64,000 nucleotides of DNA from Diplodia intermedia (taxonomy: Eukaryota > Ascomycota > Dothideomycetes > Botryosphaeriales > Botryosphaeriaceae): the NCBI GenBank assembly GCA_021495925.1, contig JAKEKT010000008.1, forward strand, positions 1 through 64,000, given 5' to 3'. Shown piece by piece: positions 21,657-33,014 of the stretch. Position numbers and translations under genes: made by a program. The notes beneath the pieces are model-generated. The model saw only the letters and a list, made by a program, of their open reading frames with translations, was not told where the DNA came from and made no database searches. The first letter of the stretch is position 1. Each line of letters opens with the position of its first letter.

Positions 21657-23394
21657 ATGCATCACCTTCTGGGCCTACCCAGAGAGCTGCGGGACGAGAT
21701 TATTGAAGACGCCCTGGAATTGCCAACTCCGACGTTCGACGCGGCCCTTGCGAACAGGTCGAAGGACGGCATCCATCTCATTCGGTTGTCGAAACCGCCA
21801 AAGTACCCGACGACGGCCTGCGCGCTTGAGCTGGTCAACCACCACCTCCTCGACGAGACGCGCTCGGCCATCAACCGCATATCGTCGGACCTCCCCAACT
21901 ACAGCTTAGACGTCATCATCGCCAGCGGTTTCGACGAGATATGGCCGACGTGGACCTGCGTCCCGAAATTGTGCGAGCGGATCAATCGCGTCGACGTCAC
22001 AGTGCGCCTGTTCGACACCGACCGCGCTGCGTCAGGGCCGAACGCCCATCTGCCCAAGTTGGACCTCCAATGCCCACGTCGCATTTTTGGGGCCCTGTCT
22101 GACCGCCGGCTTCTGACTCGTCCTGATGGCCGTCCGTCGAGGGTACTGGCCACGGCCTTCTACTGGATGCTCAAGCACTTTTTGGACCACGGGCCTTCGA
22201 GCGAGACGTTGCCCCCGTTCAGGCGTGTTAGTGTCAAGGAAATTTGCCTCAACTTTGTTGAACCTGAGACTGGTCAGAATTGTCAAGAAAGGTTCGTGAG
22301 GGGCCATTGGGAAGCCTCGGGAGAGGTCTGGACGTTGCTGAGCTTTCTCGCAGATCCGCAGCCGCCATTGAGACGTCCATCATGGAGCATCTCAGACTGC
22401 TGCTTACTATGGGTGATTGGACTGCTTGCTATGGAGGTCTCCTATTCGAGGGGGTTGGCTCAATAACAAGCAGTGTGGAAGGGAAACTGACGACTAAGAT
22501 CGATCTGGGAGACTGGCTGTACCAGAAAAGTTCAGACCCTGAAAATCACCTGTCCTGGCGTTTCCCAGATATCAACAAACTGATAAGGTGGGTGATTAAC
22601 ACGGCGAGGACGAGAGAGAGACTTGGCTTTCCCTCCTCCCACTCAAATCTCGTGGATGCGCGCTTTTTGCCCGTCACGCTCGCGCCATCAAACACACAAA
22701 CAAGTGTACCTCGACCTCGCATCAAGACGGACAAGGGGAATTCCCCTTACTGTAGAGATGAAGTCGTCGCGGAGCTGACATCGTATTACGGATTTCTCGC
22801 TGGACTCCACATACCCGAGTCTGCGATACTGTACCCACCGCCGGGGGGCTGGCCGACAATAACGAAGGAGAGCTTTGCATCGTGCGGCAAAACCAACGCC
22901 GTCATCGACCTTCTCCGCCACATCCCCTACATCGAGGAGCAGCCACTCGACAACTACAACCAACGATACGCCATCTACGAAGGGTGTTGCGCGGTCGACT
23001 ATCGACACCCGAAGTTCGCGGGGGAAAACGGGCGCGGCCACTTTTACGATGCCGAGTTTCCCATGAATGAGCCTGCTAATGAGGAGGTTGCTCGCTGCCG
23101 TCCTGCTCCGACGCCCCACGTGGTCGTCCTGGGAAATCTGTTTCGGGAACGAAATGGGAATTTCTTCACCGTCGACACGTGCAAGGGCACTGCTACCATT
23201 CACCACTGGCAGGCCGGACACGGGCTCACCTATCCCGTCAAGCCGTTCTTCGAGATGCTGAAAGAGAGATACAGATCAATGTCGGTGGTAAGTGCAGCCG
23301 CCGTCCCAACTATGACTTACTTGGCCGGGGCCGTTGTACTGACCGATACTTGCAGCGTGTGGCTAGGGGGATTTCTATCGTGAGTTCTTTATAA
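21657..23394 (+). CDS. F-box-like protein fused to a second fungal domain
   Basis: The model joins 21657-22291, 22354-23287 and 23356-23394 (introns 62 and 68 nt) for 535 residues. The start 'MHHLLGLPRELRDEI' is the short F-box-like helix found at the head of many ascomycete proteins. The first ~330 residues resemble those F-box-like orphans, with 'LRLLLTMGDW' and 'FEGVGSI'. From about residue 345 the sequence changes to another fungal type: 'GWPTITKESF', 'VIDLLRHIPYIEE' and 'VVVLGNLFRERNGNFFTVDT', which I recall as a stand-alone protein class. No methionine lies between the parts, so a fusion is the simplest reading; two genes or a missed intron are possible. The last intron (GTAAGT to TTGCAG) is strong, but without it the frame ends at 23383. 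Function unknown. Confidence 0.6.
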
Positions 23395-23770
23395 GGGCAA
23401 AAGATTAGACCTCCTCTCACGTACGACCATGGGTCGCAGTATGCAGGGCTTCCCGTCCACTTCCTCGAAAAATATCAATAACATGTTAACTGAGTTTAAG
23501 ATCCTCTGAGTGTTATGAATCGATAGTGAATTGACATTCAGCTACGTTCTATGTACAAGAAGTCTTTGATAAAGCAGAAGAAAGGGTGAAGGGGGAGGCC
23601 TGCTCTTATAGAGAGCGGGCGGCGAAGGAAACGAGTTTCGCCGAAATGAGTGAACTAGTGGTACGTACGGACCACAACACTGAGTGAATTTACGGGAGTA
23701 GGAGGATTTGCGCGATGCCCATGAACATGATTTACGAGGAAGTAAAGAAATTGCTAAGAAAATACAAGGA
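23395..23770. other. Intergenic between convergent genes
   Basis: This gap holds the 3' flanks of the F-box-like gene (plus) and the NACHT-ankyrin gene (minus). No gene is seen. Confidence 0.5.
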
Positions 23771-26700
23771 CTACACTACCGCTAAGAGGTCTCCGTCTGG
23801 CCCCAGTGTCGGAACAATCCCTTGCAGGTCTCTCCGTAGCTTACCCAAAAACAGAACATAATCCAGTAGACTTTCCTCCTCGCGTCTCTTGTACCTCCCA
23901 GCCAGACGTACGGATAGTTCTCCCGGTCCCGACCAAGCCCTAATTGGAGGGGTGTTGATATCGCTGTCGCCAATCTTCCGCTGTTGCGTATATCTTCCAA
24001 CAAGCAACCACTGTCGTACCTCTGGCTGGTTTTTCGCCTCCAAGATGCCACTTTTGAACGATGCTCCTTTGTTATAGAACACCCTGGCTCCTCGCCGCAC
24101 AAGGCATATAACGGCCGAGAGATTCCCTGTAGCACAGGCAGCCATGAGCGGTGTTCCCTCGATGCACCCCTCAGCCTCGATGCTTGCGCCTGCCTCAAGC
24201 AGTATTTCCAGCTTCCGATCATCGCCCTTCAGGGCTGCGATACAGAGGCCGCTTGCGCGCGTGTTATGTGGCCACACATCAAGGGTCTTCAGAATGGTTG
24301 AATCCTTCGGCAAGCGCTTGAGGATCTTCTTGAGCAAGGGCACTTGCTGATCTATCATCACGTGAACAAAGTCGAAGAGCCCCTGATCCTCCGTATCTGC
24401 CATGATTAGCGGAGATTGGAGGGCCAGACTCATCATATTTGGTGCGAATTTACGCAGCAGATGATAGATGGGTGGGCGTCCGTAGTCGTCGCACATGGCA
24501 GTGTCAACGTTCATCTGCAAAAGATACGCGGTGGTCTCTGGTGATCCGCTCAGCGCATGCATGTTTTTGTTCGTCAGACTCAAAAGAGACAGGTCCGCAC
24601 CGTATTCGACCAGAATCTTAAGGGTCTCGGTGTGTCCTGAGACGGCGGCATCCTGCGCCGGGCTCGCCGAATTTGAGTTGATGCAGTTTGGGTCCGCCCG
24701 GTGCTCCAGCAACAGCCTCACGATCTCAGAAAAGCCTCTCCAAGCTGCGTAGTGGAGTGGGGTCATTCGGAGTTCGTCACGGCTGTTTACCTGAGCCCCA
24801 TGTTGCAGTATCATGTCCGCTGCCGTTTTGTTGCCTGATAGAGCAGCAACATGCAATGGTGTCGATCCATTCGCCACACCACACTCAGACCAACTTCCTG
24901 ACCGTCCCCCGGGCACAACTCGAGTTGGGACGTCAACCAAGGAAGGGGGTGTATCACCGCCTGACGCACCGGTCGTTTGTGCTCCTGACTTCAAGTAATG
25001 GTCCAAGATGGATCTTACGCAGTTCGCATCTCCGTACTTGGCTGCCACATGCAGAGGATGAATCGGAAAGGCTGTTTGGCATTTTGAGGCTTTTTCAATG
25101 CTCAGCAACTCGTGGAAGATGTCTTCATTTGACGCATATCGGATAGCGAGGTGGATGGCTGTTTCGTGGCTGGCTTCTTTAGTTTGATGACAACTTTCTC
25201 CGGCAATAGATACACCATGCCGAACTAACAGGAGAGCAATCTCTGGTTTTTTGCTTGCGAGTGCAAACAGGAGAGTCGTACAGCCACAGCTCAGCACATG
25301 CCCGAATGGAACGTCCGTGTCTTGGAGCAGTCGTTTGCAAGCGTCGATATCTCCCGTTCGTATTTTGATTTCCCATAGATCCGCGAGTCCATTCGAATGT
25401 GTGTGCCGAGATTGTACAGCACTCGTTGTCTGTAAATTACCTGTTGCAGAGCTTAGCACCGCCGGACTCCAAACTGTCTCCACGAAATCCATTCACCTAC
25501 CGTAATTGGGCCTTGCTCTCGCGGTAATCAAATCTGCAGTCTCAGTGTGACAATAAAGCTGCGCGCACAGTTCAGGCGTCAATCCATCTTTATCCTTGGG
25601 TAGAGCACTTCCCAGGTCCAGAAGGGTCGAGACTACAGCGCCATGCCCAAGAACTGCAGCTTGATGCACAGCAAGACTTCCGGTAGAATCTGCTGCGTTG
25701 ACATCAGCTCCATGTGAAACGAGCAATTTGGTGATGGCCGGATCCTTGTTCCTAGCTGCATAATGCAGTGGCGTCAGCTTCGCCTGCGTCAATGCATTCG
25801 TGTCTGCTCCTTTCACGACCAGTATCTGAATGCACTTCAGATTCCCCTGGAATGCAGCCAAGTGCAGCGGCGTCTCGCCTCCAGTAGCTCTGCAGTCAAC
25901 GTTTGAGAAGTGCGATTTGCTTGTAAGGTATTCCAGAGTCTCGGGACTGTTTGATGCGACGTGGAGAAGGCTACAGCCTGGGCAAGTAAGGCTATAACCG
26001 TCGGTGTTGGTAAAGTTCTCGGTGCAAAGGACATCCCTAATCAAGTTGGTGCCGCCGAAATCCTCTAGGGCTTGAAGAACTTCGCACTGTTCGTTCTTAG
26101 CTGCATACACCGCGGGTGTACGTCCTTGAGCGTCCGTTTTGTGAACGTCAGCGCCATGCTTCAACAGAACCTCCATATGCGCCTGCTTTCCCCCAGCGGC
26201 TGCTATCATGACTGCAGTCATGCTCGGCTCATCACCTGTGAGCAAGTCCACCGGGATCCCCGCATGCAGCAGAAGCTCTAGGTTGGCGGGGCTTGCACGG
26301 GAATCCACTAGGCATGCCAGATGCAAAAGACCTAGTTTTAGCGAAGGACTCATCTCTAAAAGAAAGTCCTTGCTAGTATTCTGGATCAAGAGATCCAGGA
26401 TATCATTTTCGCAACCGACAGTGCACGCGTATTCCAGTGGTGACTTCCACTTGGGGAATCGACGGTAAGGCTGAACACCCGCCTCTAGTACTTTTTCCAC
26501 AAGATACTTCTCGGAGATCCTGATGGCATTAAACATGATCTTAACCCCGATGAATTCAGCTGGGAGTATATCTGGATCGGGCCAATGGTCGAACAATGTT
26601 TCGAACAATGCTGCCACTTGAGACATCTTCGGCTTAGGTTCATCGGCAGAGACCGAGTAGGCAAGGATAGCGAAGCAATTCTTCCCTGAATCGTCCAGTT

Positions 26701-29700
26701 TTGCAACGTCTGCACCATTCGCAAGCAGTATCTGGAGCCCCTCGCTGGGTCGCGTGGCCGAGGAAGCATTGCGGCAAAGGTAGTGAAGAGGAGTATTGCC
26801 ACTTTCGTCAAGAAGGTTGATACTGTCGATACCAGAAAGAGAGCGAATGATTGAGCACAGTAGTGTATCAAAATTCAGCCCGCTTTGGTCTAGCAGTATG
26901 TGCAATGGTGTCTCCCCGGATGTTGTGGTGGCAAATGGATCTAAGCCACGCTGAAGTAGAATATTCAGCTTCGTTTGGGAAGCTTCGGGTATCGGATTTT
27001 CCTTGAGGATCGATTGCCCCTCCACAACAGACCTTGAAACCAAGGTGTGGAGAGGTGTGAGGCCTTCCTTGCTCTTTACCGTGAGAGCCATTCCTGCGTC
27101 CAGCAAGCGATGGAACGTGGTCAATGACAGATGAACCGCCATGTGAGCTATCACAAAGCCGTTTTTGTCCTCGGCGTTCAAGTCTCGCGCATATGGCAAG
27201 AGGATGAAGAGCGCCTCTTCAGCACCAGCTCCTGCAGCGTAATGAAGGGGCAACTGTCCGTTCAGCGCTTGTTTGGAAGCATAGTGAGTTGGATCTTCTG
27301 TCCTTGAGATTAACGCATTCAGCGCCTCGACGTTGTTGTTCCTCGCTGCAAGGTGCCAGAGCAGACAGCCCTCGTCGTCTTCGTGGTCTCGATCCGCGCC
27401 ATTGTCCAGGAGTAGAAACACCATCTGGGCACTGTGGACGTTGCCGCAATAATGGAGCGAGATGCGTGAATGAGCATCTTCCTGATTGACGTTCGCGCCT
27501 GAACTGAGCAGGGATTTTGTCACATTCCAGGATCCATGAGAAACCGCTCCGTGTAAAACCGTGCGCCCCCACTCATCTCTGACGCTGTTTACTTCGATGC
27601 CTGGGCGTTTCAAAAGACCCTCCAACTCTGCTGATAAGTCCATGCGGGCCGCCGTCCAAAGTTTACCCTCTAGGGCGTTGGCGTCTTGTCCCAGAGCTTC
27701 TTGTATCTTGTTTGCTCCATTCGCGTTGATCCACCGTGAAGCGACACTGGTGTCAACCCTACTTGCCAACTCCAAGAAGCGATCGTGAATTGCAGGCTCC
27801 ACCCATTCTCTCTTCACTGTCCGTGCTATAGCTAGAGCCTTATCTTTGCTCCTCTTGTTGTCTTGCGCGTACTGACCAATCTCGTACGCAAACACCTCAA
27901 GACAAAATTCGTCGAACAGTCCTCCTGCTCCACCCACAGCAACAAGGACAGGATCCTCGCCACCCTGCCCCGGGACCAATGAAATCAATGCCATGTACAT
28001 TGATCCAATCGGAAGCTTGCCCTTGGGAGATAGGCGCCGCTTTGGGTCCGCGCCGGCTTCGAGTAGTATATTGACGAGAGCACAGCGAGCCACAGGTGTC
28101 CAATTCTCAGGTGCCTCGAAGCGGCAACCAAGAAACATGGTTAATACACCGGGCCATCCAAGCAGTGCGCAATGCAGTGGCGTCCCAAACGGACTCATCT
28201 GATCAGGGTCGCTTGTTTTCTGCACTAACCAAGCAGTGACTCTCCGTAGCTGGAGCGATGCCGAGATGTGCAATGGGCTGAGGCTTCCCGCCGTCACGCA
28301 CGGATTCAGCCGATCAAAGCATTCTTCCAGGCTCCAGTCATCCAGTAAGGAATGCGAGGTGTAGATGCTCAGGTCCATCAAGAAGTTCAGGAAATTGAGC
28401 GTCTTGCGAGGGTCGAATAGTATCCGCGTCTTCTCCAAGTGTGCGTCGGATTGTAGAATGCTTGTGGCCGGCTTCCGAAAAGGGAACTCGGCTGCTCGTC
28501 GACTCCACTGCTCAGCATTCGCAGGTAGATCGCACCCGAAATCCTCAAAGTTCAAGTAGTCAACCACCACCTCCAGTAGGTACGGGAGATCCACACTCGA
28601 ATCGATGCAATACCGAGCTAGTTCGGGATTCTCCCGCGTGGAAAGGGCTTTGAGGTATTCCGTCACTGTGAAGTGGGAGATCTCAAGGCTTTCCCCGTCC
28701 TCGGTCTTTCGCACAAGGCTGCTGCAATACAGTAGCACGTCTTCTTCATCGGGGCGTGAGTTGTGGTGCGATTTCTTGTCTCCGATATGGATGGAGAGTG
28801 CTTCACACAGCGCAGCTGTGGACATGAGTTGTCCGTGAAAACTGAGCCAGCGTAAAGTGTTATGGAAAAGCTGACGGACTGGTGGTGGCCGCATGTTGGT
28901 TCTCTCGAGAATCCTGTCGTAGGTCGAGAAGAGGTCCGGAGGAAGTTTTGTCAGAGCATCTCTGCGTGAATCGTCGTTTGGTAGGTCGCACAGATAGTCA
29001 ATTTGACAAGCCACCCAGCGGAACCTTGGAGTAACTTTGTCAGCCTCTGGGTACGCACGCATTGTGCTCGAATACACGGGGGACTTACATTCCTCGAGCT
29101 CCCTCAATCAGTCCTGTAAGGATCTCGTTCTTGATCTCTGGACTCCTGATACGCAGTCGTCTTTTGCTAATTCTCTTCTCGATTTCAGCAGCAACATACA
29201 GACTGACATCGTGATTATGAGCCGCAATAGCAACATTCCGGAAGTCATGCTCCAGGATAGCCCGGATCGGTTGCTCGTCGCGGCTGAGGAAAAGGGTGCG
29301 GATATTGCTCTGAGCCTCCGAATTGAGCTCGAACAGAAACTCCACGACCTCAACAGTGTCATCGCCGCATTCGTCCAATGCATCCACAAGGATCGAAACC
29401 TCCTCGAACGAGGCACTGATATCCTTTATGAGGGCGAAAAGCTTGGAAGGATCGGGCGAAATGGTTGGCTTGTCGAGAGGGTGGCACTCGTTGAAGTAGT
29501 TCTCAAGAAACCCGTAGCCGCGTTCGCTGATGTCTTGGCGAGCAAGTTGGGAGGCAATCGTGCCCATGATCTTCACGGCTTCCTGGCGTTCTTTGTCCCT
29601 GTAGTCGCAGTAGAAGTATGCGACAGCTCTCTTGGGACTACTCTGCTGAAGTGACGATTCGATGGCGGCAGCCGCGAGAACACTCTTGCCCGCCCCGGGG

Positions 29701-30407
29701 ATCCCGGAGAGCCATAGTTTAGATGCGGGGATCCTAAGCCACCGTTTGAATGCTTCGCCTTCGGTGAACCACAGCCCGGTAAGTGGATGGCGGAGCTTCC
29801 GGTTGGTGTTGTGGTTTGGACTTGGGTCCACACTCCCGAAGAAACCGAAAACGGCCTGGCGTTTCTTGTCCATGGCGATGCGCGTTTCCAAAGTCCACCT
29901 GCGCCGGAGTTGCATCTTGATTTCTTCCACGCCATCATGAATTCCTTCTTGTACCGAGAGTGTCTTCAGTAGCTTCGTAAGGCTGTCCGTAGATAGCGCT
30001 GTGCAGAGTACTTGCTGGTGTTGAGTTATCTCCTTGACCATCTTTTTAGTCTCCGAAGATGAGAATGGCCATTGTAGTCTCAATCTGACGGCCGATGCGG
30101 AGCTCTCTCCGCTAACGATTGCGTCCTTTTTGTCGACCTTCCTCTGGATGTCCAAGAGGATTTGTCTGCAGGAATTGATGTGATGGAGGCGGAAATCCAT
30201 CTCAGGGGCTCCATCGTCAAGCTCAGCAGCGAGCAGGGCGAGGCTATGAAGTGTCCCAGACAGCGTGCGGATCTCTTTGGCGAGGAGCCCGATCTCTGAC
30301 TTTGCATTTTGAACCGACTTGGCGTAGCGATACACACGGCTGAACACCAGGTCGGCAATGGAACAAAGGCCGGCAATAGTGCCCGCGATGGACAGAGGAT
30401 CTGCCAT
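23771..30407 (-). CDS. Giant NACHT-ankyrin STAND (NLR-like) protein
   Basis: Exons 30407-29089, 29024-25501 and 25440-23771 (introns 64 and 60 nt) give 2170 residues with consistent phases. The N-terminus 'MADPLSIAGTIAGL' opens a helical domain of the fungal Helo-like STAND N-terminal type. The NACHT core has Walker A 'GIPGAGKS' near residue 235 and Walker B 'ILVDALDECG'. After a helical linker the rest, roughly residues 750-2100, is a long ankyrin array with units such as 'TPLHYAARNKDPAITKLLVSHGADVNA' (trimmed) and 'GHTETLKILVEYGADLSLL'. Such receptors couple ligand binding on the repeats to N-terminal signalling, often cell death; no ligand is known. ATG 30407 is used because the first 71 residues of the longer frame do not resemble the domain. 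No stops or frameshifts are visible, so it appears intact. Confidence 0.88.
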
Positions 30408-30669
30408 CCTTTTAGGAACGAGCTCCCGATGTTTTGACCTCGAGTCTGTAGAAAAATCACGCAGGAAGAAACGGAAAATGCGGGGGCTCCGCAGGTGTAA
30501 AAAGACACTCGGATCGCTGATTAGTGCCCTAACACGTGAGCGGGGCATTGATTGCGGGCAATTTGCGTTATTGGACGCCACTGAAGAGCTGAACTTGGGG
30601 GTATGCATAGAGGCCGCCAATCAAAATAACTGCGCACCGAATGTTTCAGCTGACACGCTGTTGCCTAGG

Positions 30670-31498
30670 ATGAATCAGCTGAGCGTGGTCAGCTGGATAG
30701 CTTCAAGCAGATACTTGAGTATGTGGCTTGTTCTGTCGATGCTAAGGAGTTTGGTGTCAAAGGACAAGGCTGCGGAGGCGTATGGGTATTTTAAGAGTAA
30801 CCAGCATATCGACGGGCTCTGCAACAAGGTCAACTTGGGCTATCGCAGAGATTTCTTCTTTTACTTCTCCCCCGAATGGTCCGGCACGGCAATCCTCCCA
30901 TACTTCGTCTCCCCGGTCAACGCCTCCAACACCTCATCCACCACCTCCTCGCCTTCCCCCTCCCGCTCACCCGCTCACCCGCTCGCCTCTCACCCCCCAA
31001 CAGTCGTCAAGACAGTCATGGCCGCTGGTGGGGTTTTGGGAGCCCGGGTTGGCGATCGTACGATGTATCGTTCCTGGAAAGCGGGCTCGTCGAATATGAA
31101 TCGCTCGATGTTCCAATGTCTTCGACGTTGATTGTGGACTTCTTCTCACCACATCCGGTTCTCCAGATTGTTTCCAGGCCGGAATGAAGCAGTTGCCCCA
31201 AGGGGAGAGCACTTCGGGCGAGATGCCGCAAAATTTGGCCAGAATCCCTACCGAGCTCGGAAGATATCTGAAAGCCGAAGCGATGGAACAAAGCCCATTT
31301 TACTCACTCACTGAGATCTTCCTTCTTGCTGTGGCATCAGAAGGCCAATTTCTGAACTTCATGAAAAGAAAGATCAACGCTACATCAGCGATAGGACCGA
31401 GAAGACACCGCCGCATCACGGACTTGCAGGCGAGCAAGGCGCTCATCGACGTTCATCTCGAACAGATCCGTAGCCAACACCCGAAGAATAGACAATAG
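30670..31498 (+). pseudogene. Frameshifted relic, possibly of a CorA-like family
   Basis: Three consecutive plus-strand frames read as one damaged protein. The first (to about 31090) has 'MNQLSVVSWIASSRYLSMW', 'AAEAYGYFKSNQHIDGL' and 'AAGGVLGARVGDRTMYRSW'. The second has 'ESLDVPMSSTLIVDFFSPH' (about 31098-31187). The third has 'AMEQSPFYSLTEIFLLAVA' (about 31280-31498). Frame changes near 31090 and 31187 are too tight for introns, so they are probably small indels. The last block resembles the region before the membrane spans of fungal CorA-like proteins, but the spans themselves are absent. The family call is tentative; the broken state is directly visible. It lies divergently upstream of the NACHT-ankyrin gene. 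Confidence 0.5.
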
Positions 31499-31520
31499 AA
31501 TACATGGTACTTTATAGTAG

Positions 31521-31915
31521 GTGTTGTACTATCTTACTCGAACAGTGGACAAAAATGAACGCACTCTACCACTAGAAGAACAGATTTAATTACGTGCTAT
31601 ACTTTCATGACTCGAAGAAGGGGTAAAAGAATGTATAATACTTCCACTACATGATGAATAGGTAAAAGAAAACATGGTACTCTAGGCGGAGCTTAAATAA
31701 TGTATAAAAATAAACGTTGAACTCCATCACTTAAAGATTAATTAAAAGTGAACGTTGTATATACTCCATCACTTGAAGAATGGGCAAAGAGGTACACTCA
31801 CGCTAAGTGTTGTGCCGGACAAAAACAAACGTTGTACTTCACCACTTAAAGAGTGATCAAAAATGAACTTTGTACATATACTCCACCACGCGAGAAAAGA
31901 GCAAAAGAACACGTA
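31521..31915. repeat. Degenerate ~40-nt tandem repeat next to tRNA-Arg
   Basis: About nine imperfect units can be aligned by eye. Each has a GTTGTATACTCCACCACTT-like head followed by an AGAA..GGGCAAAA..GAAC-like tail. Clear heads occur near 31715, 31755, 31830 and 31871. The head's TATACTCCAC also forms the 3' end of the adjacent tRNA gene at 31914-31923. The block is AT-rich and its units differ substantially from one another. Confidence 0.6.
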
Positions 31916-32022
31916 TACTCCACGCGGGACTCGAACCCGCAACCTTCAGATACCGGGGCAGATACCGGGGTAGATCGTCTATTCGGTAGAAGTCTGACGC
32001 GCTACCATTGCGCCAGTGGAGC
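31916..32022 (-). tRNA. trnR-UCU: tRNA-Arg (anticodon UCU) with 35-nt intron
   Basis: On the minus strand the acceptor stem GCTCCAC pairs with GTGGAGT, the D arm is GCGC-AATGGTA-GCGC, and the T arm is GCGGG-TTCGAGT-CCCGC. The anticodon stem TCAGA/TCTGA closes a loop that reads C-T-TCT-A before an intron and A after it. Removing 31952-31986 (35 nt, between positions 37 and 38, the canonical place) leaves a 72-nt tRNA with anticodon UCU, reading AGA codons. The intron contains an exact 12-bp direct repeat, discussed as a finding. The D and T arms serve as Pol III A and B boxes. Discriminator base is A. Confidence 0.93.
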
Positions 32023-32311
32023 AACTATTGAAAGGCACTTGAAAATTTAAAAATATATGGTACAGTCAAAGTCTGGTACCGACGTTCTACCGAGCCAGTC
32101 GGGCGGGAAAGCAACGCCAGAAAATTTTACTCATCTTTCGTTTTTTTTAGAGCTGAAAACTATATCGCGATCCTTTTTTAGTGCTACTTCTAGTGTTAAG
32201 GAAGTGATTCTTGTTATGAGCCAGATAGGTTTCCCACCGCGCTACGGGCTCCGGGCCGGGCATTGAAGCCATCCCGAAATAAACGAACGGTTAACTGATC
32301 TGTTTTACAAT

Positions 32312-33014
32312 CTCCGAGACGCACCGAGCATCTTCGCCCCAATCCGTCCCAGCAAGCATCACTTCGGGTTGGCGGTTGCGGCGTCTTCGTTCGCCGTTCT
32401 CCTGATCCCGGCAATAAAGATCGTAGCGACAGGCCTTTACAGCGTGACGCCTGTCCAGACTGGACGCAATATCCAGGTTCAAGTGGACACTAGTCTAGTT
32501 GGCAATGTGCTCAATGAAGCGCGGATCGTGCAGGATCTGGCGTCGACGGTGGCTCTGGAGTGCTTGCTTGGTATCATGTTGGTGATTTTTTTTTTTTTTT
32601 TTTGCGTGGGTGGCGCTGCGGTTCCCGAGTAGCTGGGCGGTTCTGCCGAAGAGTCCTGGGTCTATTGCTGCGATGTTGGGGTTGTTGGTGGGGAGCAGGC
32701 TTGTAAAAAGGTTAAGGGGAGATGGACAGCTGGGGAGCTTGAAAAATACCCGAGATGTATGGGGTGAGGAGGCGGAATTGGGATGGTGGGTTGCCCTGGA
32801 GGTGGTTGAGAAAGATGATGCGCAGGCTGAGGTGACGGAGGATGACGACGATGACCATGCCGCAGAGAGTGATGCCGAGGCGGTGGAGGTGAGTTTTGTG
32901 GAAGCTGGTGACGGCGACACAGAAGGAAGTGATATGAAGCATGCAGAGGAGCGAAGTCGGCTTGCGGATCGAGACGGCGGTGCTCATGTCAAGACCCTAC
33001 CATATTTGACCTGA
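32312..33014 (+). pseudogene. DUF3433-type membrane protein relic
   Basis: One frame reads 'APSIFAPIRPSKHHFG', then a hydrophobic span, then 'VQVDTSLVGNVLNEARI', to about 32590. A second frame takes over downstream with 'LPKSPGSIAAMLGLLVGSRLVKRL' (trimmed) and 'AELGWW'. I recall this order from the large fungal multi-span DUF3433 family, so this is only a C-terminal fragment. The break falls at a T-run (32587-32603), suggesting slippage or decay. The acidic tail to 33014 does not look like the normal family end. Confidence 0.5.

Noticed and set aside
30358..30660. Plus-strand coding sequence leading into the 30670 relic
   Set aside because: It overlaps the first exon of the NACHT-ankyrin gene in antisense and lacks the relic's protein-like character.
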